Below, piece by piece: positions 24,015 through 33,441 of a DNA stretch of 64,000 bases. The position numbers and the translations under genes are program-made. Every line of letters begins with the position of its first letter. Position 1 is the first letter of the stretch. The notes under the pieces were generated by a model, which did not search any database, was not told the origin of the DNA, and was given only the letters and a program-made list of their open reading frames with translations. The DNA lies in the NCBI GenBank assembly GCA_907165135.1, contig OU015567.1, positions 997,001-1,061,000 on the forward strand, read 5' to 3'. This DNA is from Oikopleura dioica (Eukaryota > Chordata > Appendicularia > Copelata > Oikopleuridae).

Positions 24015-25250
24015 ATTTATCGAGAAGCCGCTTGCGGCTTCGAGTCAGAAAACAATTTTAGCCGCGCGAAGCGCGGCTTTTTCATTGTTTTTTTTTTCTA
24101 GAAGCCGCAAGCGACTTCTCGTTTTTTTAGCAAATTCTTGGCGCGAATTCGATTTGAGTATGTGTTTGTTTGTGACGGTTTTAAATCTGTCTTTTTGGCG
24201 AGAGTTGGGTCGAGTTTCGGCTAAGCCGATAAGCGCCGCGGGAGCTCCGGTTGGCGTCCAGGCCCAGATCGAGTTCGACTAACCGTTTGATGTAGCGCCA
24301 CTCGAGCGGCAGGGTCGGGTTGATATGTTTGTGAAATTAAATCATCTTTTCGTGAAATTAAAGAGCTCTTACGAGCGAATAGAATGTTTAGTCTTTTTTT
24401 GAAGGTTTTGAAGAATTTCAATCAAAAGCCGCGTAGCGGCTTTTTGAAAGACGAAGCCGCGAAGCCGCTTCGGAATATAAAAATTAAAATGTATTCGAAA
24501 ATTTTCGCGAAGCCACTTCGCGGCTAAGTTTTTAAAAAAGCCGCTTCGCGGCTCTTCATTCCAGCTTACTGAAATTCAGAAGTCAGCTTGAAAAGCAAGT
24601 TTTCCGATGTTTCTTTTTTCGCAATCAAATTGCACCCAACTTCTAATGGAATTGATCTTACGCGTCTTTGTCTCTTTGCTCTAGAATATTTTTAATGTCA
24701 AACACCTCTGACCGTTTGTTGTCTCCGCAAACGTCATCTTTCAACTTGTGGCGTTTACTATTTTGCCAACTCGCGAACTTCAGCACTAAACATTTTTACA
24801 AATGGGAGAAAAGAGAGAGCCCCTCAACAACTGGAAGCACTCAATTCTCCTTTTAGGGGGACAGTTGGCCGGGCTCTCTAAATGCGCGCTCCCAGGAGCT
24901 CGCTTCCTGGACCCGTGCTTCTGAACACTTGACGAAAACCGCCCAAGAGGCAACTTTGTCAAATCACTTTTTTGATTCGTGTTTTAGGGTTTAACTGAGG
25001 CGAACTTTTGTACAGAATTTTTTACAGAAGAAATATCTTTTTCGAACTTTTATAATTTGGGAGATCTATTTCTCAAAATTTTAAAATTTCAATGATTTTA
25101 TTAATTAGAAATTTTAATTAATAAAAGATTATTTTCCCTCAAATATCGAGAGAATATATAAAAGCCGCTTGCGGTTTCGAGCCGTAGATGTATTAGCCGC
25201 GCAATGTGCGGCTATAACGTTTTTTTGCTCGAAGCCGCAAGCGGCTTTTC
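24015..25250. repeat. GCCGC hairpin modules (three)
   Basis: Three-part modules at about 24015-24125 and 25155-25250, plus paired hairpins at 24425-24555 (AAAGCCGCGTAGCGGCTTTT, then its partner). The central hairpin of the 25155 copy is mutated while the outer arms are kept. No gene is supported between them. Confidence 0.75.
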
Positions 25251-27205
25251 GACCGTTTTAAATTATTCTAGAGTTGTCTTTCGAGAAACAAAGCTGAAAT
25301 CATAACCGAATCATTTGCATTTGTCTGCCAACTCAAGTACAAGTTTTGAGCCAAATCTAACTTACAAGAAAGTCTATACATATCTACTTGTAAGAAAAAA
25401 GAAATGTCTCACGTTTTTGCAGATCGCTGCTACTTGAGTATCATGTTTTAAGCTTAGATACCAAATACGGCAAAGGGTGTACAAATAGCGATAAGAAAGC
25501 GAAGCAAAGTGCGCCCAGAGTATCCAGATTCTGCAGAATAAGAAAACCCGAGGCAGGATATTTTTGGCAAAACAAGGAACAAAGAGTGTTTAATTTGTTT
25601 CTTTGCAAACAGAAAATTTAATTGAAATATAATTTAATTCAATTTTTCTGGCTAAAAAAGAAAGTTGTTTCCCTGAAGCGGCTTTCAGACTTTTTTCTAG
25701 AGAAAGCCTTTTTCTTCCCGATTTTTATGTTATTTTACGCAATAAAAATTAAATAAAGAACTTTAATTAATAAAAATTTTTAGTTAAAAAAATAATAAAA
25801 TTTTTCAATATTCTTGCTCTTGTTTATTATCGTACAGAAATTTTACAAAAGCATAAGTCTCAATTGATATGCAAAAAAAATAAAAAAGAGGCGGAGGAGA
25901 AAACGATAAGGTTTCAAATATTCAACCCGTTGTCAAATCTGAGTTAAGTATGGTCCCGGGCACGTTTCAGAAAGTGAATATTCACCTGTCGACTCAGGCG
26001 AAAAAAAACGCGTCTAACGCACCCCAGCTGCTCCCGAACGTGTGCCAAAAGTTCAAGACGACTCCCTCTACTTTCTTTTCCTACAGTAGTTCCTCATCTT
26101 TTTCGAGTCAAAATGACTGTTATTATTTTTTGATGAAAACATCAATTTTAAAAATTCTAACATGGTCAGCATAAAATTGCGGCTTTTCATGAAAATTATT
26201 TTTATGACCCTGAGTCAGGTTTTTGATTGGTTGACGAGCCGAAATTCAGAGGAAAAACTGCTAGAAAATCGCGATTTTTTTCTTGAAAAATGATATTATT
26301 ATCGATGAAAAACAGTATCATGTGCCCTTAGCGGCTCTATCCGGTAGTATCGATAGCATAAAATCGCTGAAATATCACTGATCGGGATACAATTTTGAGA
26401 TGGAGATCTGATTCGAACCGGTCGAGCCGTTTCCCAAAAGGTTACGCTCCGGACGCACCCTCCGAAAAACTGATAAAATGCCAAAGTTACATAAATAGAA
26501 AAGCTTTATCAAATCTCCGTCAAAAATATTTTGCAGCTGGAAAAACAACCCGTCTTACCTTTCCTTTTCTTCTCGATTTAGATCATGATTGTAAAAATTT
26601 TTAAATTTTGATGTTGTTTATTTTTCGCAGCGCGAAAAAAAAAATCGATCTTTGAAAATGTTTTTGATTCTTTTTTTTTTCATTCGTTGTAGTTCCGCGG
26701 AAAGTTCAACATCAATTTTCAGTTTTTTTTTTGACTTTTTGGAGAGATACCCTTAAGTAAGTAAAATTTTTTTGGAAAATATTTGATACCCGAAAGTATT
26801 TTTTCAAGAAAAATTTCAAAAAATAAGATGAAAAAAAATTTTTTTTTTTTGAAAATTTTTCAAAAATTTGAGAATTTCAAAATCGCAATAACAAGAACAT
26901 GTTTTTCGGTTCTCAAGAAAAAAAACTCCATTTCTCAAAATTGCGCGAGAAAACTAGAAAAATGGGCTTTCTGAACATGAAATTTGGAAAGTAGGTGCGG
27001 GCGACTGGTCATTTGCGAATTGAGCTTTGCGGGATTATCTTCCCACAAAGGCAGATTATCTCAGCGCCAATACGAATTTTTGAGGTCGCACTTTCCAGCC
27101 CAAAAAGATTGGAGCTCTTCCTTTTTCAACGAATTTTTATCGTGTTTTTTATTCATTACTGTAGCAATTTTTTTTTTGAGCCTTTTCGAGAATAAAAAAG
27201 TCCAT
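25251..27205. other. gene-poor interval
   Basis: No exon chain found. A CCTGAGTCAGG palindrome lies near 26206. The ORF at 26395-26604 is isolated, without splice or domain support. Confidence 0.45.
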
Positions 27206-27209
27206 CAAT

Positions 27210-27570
27210 AAGCCGCTTGAGGCTTTGAGTCAAAAATAAAAAGAAGACGCGGAAAATGCAGCTTTTCTTTTTATTTTTGATCAAAGCCGCAAGCGGCTTT
27301 TTTTTAACAAAGCGGCTTCGCAAAAGAAGCATTTTTCTTGAGGCTTTTTCTGAATAAAAAGCCTTTAAAAAAAGCCGCTTGCGGCTTTGAGTCAGAAATA
27401 AGGAGAAGCCGCAGAAAGTGCGGCTATTCTTTAATTTCTCATCAGAGCCGCAAGCGGCTTTTTTAAACAGAGGGGCGTCGCGAAATTGATTTTTGGATTT
27501 TACTCAATATTTTCGCCAAGCCGCTTTGCGGCTTCTTTACTAAGAAAGCCGCTAGTCGGCTTTTTAGAAA
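27210..27570. repeat. two tandem GCCGC hairpin modules
   Basis: Modules at about 27210-27302 and 27367-27462 share the order GCCGCTTGCGGC (one arm degenerate), central GCAG/GCGGC pair, GCCGCAAGCGGC, and are followed by GCCGCTTTGCGGC-type hairpins. They look like a local duplication. Confidence 0.75.
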
Positions 27571-28013
27571 ATATTTTTTGGCCCTTATTAAGGTTTTCGA
27601 GCCGAGTGTTGAAGCCTTTAAATTTGATTGAGCCGTTCATTAAAAAAGTCTGTTATTTTTACCTTCAACCCCCTCGGATCGCAATTACGCTCTGAAATTC
27701 CAACCCCCAACTTCTGACATAATCCGATTTCAAACTTTTCTCTGAAAGAATTTTTGAACAAACGCCAAAATATTTTGACGCGTAACGTTCCCAATTTCAA
27801 CGTTACGAATTATTTTGAATTTTTGATTTCACGCAGTTTCGAGCGCTAGAAAAAAAAACCCGCCCGTTGCTGAATTTTTGCTGAACTTTTTGTTTAGACA
27901 GCTGACTGACTATTACTCACGTGACAGAAGAAAGAAGATAAGCGGAAAGCGGAAAACTTCACGAAAAAGAAGAAACTCAGAAAACTCAATCCGAAATCGA
28001 AAGAAACAATAGA

Positions 28014-29668
28014 ATGTCGCTGCTTTCAAGATGGTCGAAGTCGACCGAAAATTTGAGGGAAAAGAGCAAAAAGTGGAACATCGCGCCGATTAACTTGAAA
28101 ACGAAAACGAAGAAGATCAAGGCGAACAAATTGGCAATCAGCAAACCGATTGACTACACTCATACAGCTGGAGTCGACAAAGAAAGGTAAAAATCAGGGC
28201 CGCGCGCGGCTCAAAAAATTGATCGAAAAAAAATGATAAATATTTTTACGGGAAGCCGCAAGCGGCTTTTTTCATGATAAAAAAACGAGCCGCAATTTTA
28301 ATTTTTTTTTCGAGGCGAAAAAAGCCGCCTTAGGAAGCGATTTCAATTTTTTTTCCTTCTTCCATTTTTCGGCTCGAAGCCGCAAGCGGCTTCTCGATTT
28401 TGAGAGTTCGGCTGAAAAAGTTCATCTCGACTTTTATCGCGAAAAAAACTGTAATAGTTACTTATCAGCAATTTCTTACTTTTCAACAAAATCATTAAAT
28501 CCGAAACTCGCCATCTTTTGCTCCTCCGAGCGCGGCTAAAAATCCGCCTGACGCCTCAGCGATCCGGATGAGATTATCAGAAAAGTTCAAGAAATTTAAT
28601 TAAAGTGGGCTTATCTTGCTGCTACTATTCTGTTTCTAGAGCATTCTTGTTTGACCAACATGTGAATTTTTGACTAGAATCTTGGTTTTCTTCCTTGATT
28701 TCAACAAAAATTGCTAAAAATCGAGAAGCCGCTTGCGGCTTCGAGTATGCAAAACACATTCAGCCGCGTTTTCTGCGGCTAAAATATCCTTTTGTTCGAA
28801 GCCGCATGCGGCTTTTTGATTTTTTGAGAAAACTTCTAGAAAACTGTCAAAAGTCTTTGCTTCTTGTCTAAAACCAAATTCTAGAGACGAATGTTTCACG
28901 ATAGACGAGTCCCAACGAATCGTCTGCACAACCGCGGAAATCCTCAAGCGCGAAAAATCTCAACGTCATCTTTCCCGCGACGCGAAACTCTCAGTCGTTC
29001 GCGAAATTCCAGAGCGCGCTCGAGCCGCCAGTCCGATGCGAAAATCGACCAGCAGCGAGGACATTTTCGCGGATATCGAGTCGAAAATTGGCTCGATGAA
29101 TATTTTGGACGACATCATGTCGATGCTGAAGGACACGTGCCCGAGTGTGGCGCAAGAGAGCGTCTTTTCGAGCTCTGCATTGGACAGCACTTTCGACCAA
29201 TCAGACGGCACTTCACTCGGTAAGTTCATTCTGAAAGATGAGTGTTTCAAACTATTTGCAATTGAAGCTGCTTCGACTTGCTACACGTCCGACACCGAAT
29301 CTCGCGGCACAGGATACTCATCTGCTTCCGTGGACGAAACTGAATCCATCACTAAAAGTATGTCTTAAATTATTTTTTTTCGACTTTTTTGATTGTTTCT
29401 GTCCCCATTTTGACCTGAATAACGATTCGAAAGCACTGCTAGAATTCGCGATCGAAAGCATAACAACATTCCGGTTGACATTTTTCGATGTCTCAGCCCT
29501 TCAAATTAGCGTTGTTGTGATTTACCAAACTGACCCTTTTCAGGCATCGCGCTGTCGAACGCGCGCCATCGACGCAAGAATCTCGCCGACCTGGCCTCCC
29601 AAAAAGACTCCTTCTACTCGACGACCGACATTTCCCAGTGCGAAACCGACCGAGAAGTGCCTTTGTAA
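28014..29668 (+). CDS. CRIB-like, Ser-rich cytosolic protein (240 aa)
   Basis: Four exons: 28014-28186, 28885-29219, 29268-29357, 29544-29668, all phases consistent and GT-AG. The N-terminus is basic (MSLLSRWSKSTENLREKSKK). Residues 42-55, ISKPIDYTHTAGVD, resemble the Cdc42/Rac-binding CRIB motif (ISxP..F.H..HVG) but lack the second His and the Gly, so the match is suggestive only. The rest is Ser-rich and probably disordered, with a conserved-looking block around SSEDIFADIESKIGSMNILD. No membrane segment. Intron 1 (698 nt) carries two GCCGC hairpin clusters (28195-28400, 28722-28818). If the CRIB reading is right, this would be a Rho-GTPase effector of the small adaptor type; otherwise unknown. 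Confidence 0.8.
28195..28818. repeat. GCCGC hairpins within intron 1 of the CRIB-like gene
   Basis: Hairpins at 28195-28400 and a full three-part module at 28722-28818 (GAGAAGCCGCTTGCGGCTTC to GAAGCCGCATGCGGC). They show that this family enters transcribed introns as well as the desert. Confidence 0.75.
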
Positions 29669-30496
29669 ACCCCCTTTTTCCTCGAACATTTTTCTCACTC
29701 CTTTCCATTTTAACTTCCAATTTTCACAATTTTGCCTTGTTTTATTAATTTATTTTTAAAATATTCGGTTTTCAAAAAATCAAAAAAAAATCATAGATGA
29801 CTCATCAACAAAATTTCGGTCGAAAAGAGCGACAAAATTTTCTGTCATATAATTGGTCAATTTGCTTAATAAAGCATTTTGATTGGTCGCTCTGAACCTT
29901 AAAGTTTTTCCTTAATTTTTGACTCTGAATAAATTCAAGAATCGAAAAACTTGCGAAATAAAAAATCTAAAAATAGTTTTTTTCAAAAAAGTAAATTTTT
30001 AACAATTCTCGAAAACGACAAAAACCGATATTTTTGACGGTCCCCCTCACTTTAACAAAAAACTCCGACTAACTAACAAAAAGAAAAGCACAAGATTCCT
30101 TCCCAAAAATAAGCGAAAATGCAGCTTTGTGTAAAAAACAACGAAATTCATTCAATTATTAACAGATTCGAAAGAAAAACAAAACTGTCCAAATGAAAAA
30201 CTAACTGTACACTTTTGTGACAAACTGCATAGCCTCAAGCTTGAAACCAGACTGTAATATAAATTTTATAAAAAAATAACTTGTTTTGTTCATTCAAAAA
30301 TATTGACAGCAAAGTAACAATTCCTAATCGTAGGAAATTCTAAATCTTAGTTTTTGCTGTATCGTTGCCGCAAAATTGATATAGAATATTTTATAAGGTC
30401 GGTGGCACTTTCAAAAAGCAGAGGAACATTTTCAAAAAGATAATATTCCAGAAGAATCATTCCTTCTCTTGAATTTTTGGATTTTTTTTTCGAAAA
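29669..30496. other. intergenic, nothing recognised
   Basis: AT-rich spacer between two plus-strand genes. No repeat or exon stands out. Confidence 0.5.
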
Positions 30497-31729
30497 ATGT
30501 CCAAAGAAAAAAAATATCGTTTATCAAGAACAAAACGACTGAAGTATTATGAAGATGGGAGAGAGAAGAATTTCGTAGCTTATGAAAATGACGACCTTGT
30601 TTGGTCTCAGTCTCTGCCAGAAGTTCCGGTCTGGTCGAACTTCTGGATGATCTGGATTGACGAAAATGATCTGCTCCTTGTGGAACGCTGTAAGACAACA
30701 ATATTCATGGGAGAAAGTACCAGGCGGGATGGGACCGACCACTTCATTCATATTTCTTGGAAAAATAAGAAAGCAAACAAATACCTTTTCCCTGGCCATA
30801 ATATCATGATAAGTTGTATGAATTATATACCGCCGAGAGATTGTCTTTACTTCAAAGAGTCTCCATCAGAACAAACCTTCGATTCAATTGGTTTCGGAGT
30901 TGTGCACAATCAGGTCTACTATCTGAGGCGATCGCCAGATTTTTTTCAAGTTCAAACTCAAGAGAATCAAGAAGAACGATCTAAATTTTATTGTCTTGGC
31001 GTTCTTCATGAAGAGGATGAAGAAAACAACTTCCGTGATAACATTTTCTGCTTCATAAAAGCACGGTTTGAAGTTGAGCTGGAAAAGAACAAACTTTATG
31101 TCACGGAATGGTGCAAAAATTCGGATTTCAACGAACTTGATTATTATGAAAAACGGGACCTTTATCTTATAGATACTGACGCTGATTTTGAGGAAGAAGC
31201 GAGCGATTCTGACGATGAAGTCCAGGGAAATATTGATCTGGAAGACGAAGGCCTTAATATAGAAGGTAATGAAGAAAATTGAAATTAAAAAAATAATAAA
31301 ATAAATGACCTAGAAGATAAGACAACGGACAACTCAGACTTGGAGCAGGTTGATGACAAGGAAGTAATTGACGGAACTGACGAAGAGGAGGAAGAAGAGG
31401 AAGAACATCGTCTTTTGTATCGAGTTCGATTGGTAGATTTTCTTGACATGGTAAAAACAGATGCTGTGAAAAACGAACTTGTTGAGTACAAATGCGGAGA
31501 AGTCACCAAACAAGCAACTTGTATCGAAATTTGTAAGATTTACAATATAATATCGTTTGTTTCTCATTTTCCGCCTCAAATTTGAAAACTTTTGTATTGG
31601 CGAAAATTTGTATTTTTAGCCTCCTTACCATCAATCCACGGCGATGACGGTCAGTTGATAAATATCAAAAAAGCAAGAAAGAAGGAAGTTTCAATAAACT
31701 GGTTTTTCTACGAAGAAGACCATGATTGA
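30497..31729 (+). CDS. unrecognised acidic-tailed protein (365 aa)
   Basis: Three exons: 30497-31265, 31314-31532, 31620-31729, GT-AG introns of 48 and 87 nt. The first 220 residues are rich in Trp, Tyr and Phe (WSNFWMIWIDENDLLLVERC; DCLYFKESPSEQTF) and look like a folded beta-rich domain. Residues 235-285 are a long acidic region containing a run of about eight Glu, and the tail is basic (KKARKKEV) followed by WFFYEEDHD. No signal peptide or membrane segment. I do not recognise the family. The pannexin-like gene follows 245 bp downstream on the same strand, with an AATAAA at about 31825 and a strong acceptor (ttgttacag) ending at 31853 between them, an arrangement typical of an SL-trans-spliced operon. 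Confidence 0.8.
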
Positions 31730-31837
31730 ATAGTAGTCGGCGGAATTCCAAAAACACCAAAAAAAAAACAAAAATATTTGATTCTTGATAAACTTCTTTT
31801 TTTTTGTAAATTCAATTTTATTTCAATAAATATTCAT

Positions 31838-31853
31838 TTTTTAATTGTTACAG
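31838..31853 (+). promoter_or_regulatory. candidate trans-splice acceptor upstream of the pannexin-like gene
   Basis: A pyrimidine-rich stretch ending ttgttacag lies about 25 nt after an AATAAA and 120 nt before the ATG, with no matching donor exon upstream in frame. In appendicularians such acceptors receive a spliced leader within operons. This is inference from layout only. Confidence 0.4.
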
Positions 31854-31973
31854 ATCTCATAAATATTTGAAACTCAAAAGATGCAAACTGTGGCAGGCGA
31901 TAAGCTCCTACAGAGTCTCGAGCCAAAAGAATGATAAGAAAGGCCAAGAGTAGAGATTTTCTCAAAGAGAAAG

Positions 31974-33417
31974 ATGCTGTCTTTAGCAGCGGATGCGATC
32001 TTTGCAAATGCGAAGACGAATACTGGCGACACGAAAGTCTCAAAAGCAAGTTTGCCTAACGACAATATTGTCACTCTTCTCGCTGTCGGGTAAGTCGTCA
32101 AAAAGAAAATGAAAAATGTGGAAAATTATTTTTATTTTTCAGCTCGCCAATTTTACTGATTTCTTTTGCTCTCGTCTTTTCTCCAAATCTCGCAACGGAA
32201 AATGGTCTTCGCTGCGCACCAACAAGTCCGATGAAAAATCGATTTTACGTAAGCAAATTTTCGATTGAAAAATTTTGAGTTTTGCAGATGTACAATTATT
32301 GCTGGGAAAACTTCAATCACTACGAGTTGAATTTCACCGAAGATGGGCCGGTTGAAGTTGGAGAGCCGAGATGGATGATTCATCATAAAGCTTTTCCTTA
32401 TGCTTTCTTTCTTTTTGCTTTTATTCTTGGTATGCCAGCGATAAATTGGGTCCTCGCGTACAGTGATAATGTCAAGGTACCCTAACTTCGGCCCTCCTTC
32501 AATTTGAATTATGAATTCTAGCGCCAAGCGACTTATATCATGAGTGGTTTGGAAGAAGCCCTCGCTTTGACTCTTTCTTTGATGAGCGATTTGGTTCAAG
32601 AGAAAAACAGAGAGAAGACTACTGAAAATGTCAAAGACAGAATGAATGGTCAGTTTATTTTCACCTTGATTGAAATTCGGATTTTAGCCATGTTGGAGAA
32701 AAACTACTCGGAAGAAATCGACATCAAATTCAAGGCTTTCAAGAAATATTTGCAGAAGAAAAATTCTAGCACGAAACTCGCCAGGGCATTTATTCAGCGA
32801 CGGATCTTTACCCTTGTGCTTTTGATCCTCGTCGGGATTTTCATGTACGAGATTTATTATTTGGACAATCAGGACTTTTTCAACTGCAAATTGAAGTATC
32901 AGCCGCTTGGAACAGGTAAGAGAAAGGAGAATGCCGTAGAAAAAAGAGGATTTTAGTCGGGGATGGGGTGGATTATGTTAGATGCTCGATTGGAGATGTT
33001 TCGACGAGAAGACTTTTGGTGCAAATATATTTGTGCATTATTGGAACTTGCTTTGTTGGAATCTTTTTTATCACGATTAAAGGTATAAAAATGAAATGAG
33101 TTTTTTAATAAGAATTTATGTTAGATGCTGTCAATGCCCATCGAGCCTTCAAACTCCTCGAAATGATCCCAATTATCGACGAAAATGAAATCCACAACTC
33201 CGCCAATTTCTTCGGTCTGCGAGACATTCACATTCTTCTTTTCCTTGCCAAGTCAAATTTCTCCGAAAACGAGCTGTTCAAGACCTGCCACCGAGCATAT
33301 GAAATGTCGAAAATGACGAATATTCCTTACGAAAACATGATCGAAACGATCGTTTCCTGGGGCGAAGAAGACGAGGCTGATAAGGACGCTGCTGAAGTTC
33401 TTGAATCTCTTCAGTAA
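31974..33417 (+). CDS. pannexin/innexin-family gap-junction channel subunit
   Basis: Seven exons: 31974-32089, 32143-32248, 32288-32476, 32522-32648, 32688-32915, 32957-33082, 33125-33417; 394 aa, all GT-AG. Four membrane segments are visible: about residues 35-57 (IVTLLAVGSPILLISFALVF), 105-125 (FPYAFFLFAFILGMPAINWV), 215-235 (FTLVLLILVGIFMYEIYYL) and 275-295. Extracellular loop 1 has two Cys (LRCAP and YCWENF) and loop 2 has two Cys (FFNCKL and VRCSIG), the two-Cys-per-loop pattern of innexins and pannexins rather than the three-Cys pattern of connexins. YNYCW matches the innexin YxxYCW signature. The length is typical for the family. An AATAAA overlaps the stop. The 3' end is 24 bp from the convergent dynein-stalk gene. 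Confidence 0.82.
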
Positions 33418-33441
33418 ATAAAGGACTTATTGAAATATTTT

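Noticed and set aside
23839-24282. A 147-aa ORF in the gene desert
   Set aside because: It runs through a GCCGC hairpin module and has no domain or splice support.
26395-26475. A tRNA-like B box (GGTTCGAATC on the minus strand)
   Set aside because: Acceptor, D and T stems do not pair and no A box is present.
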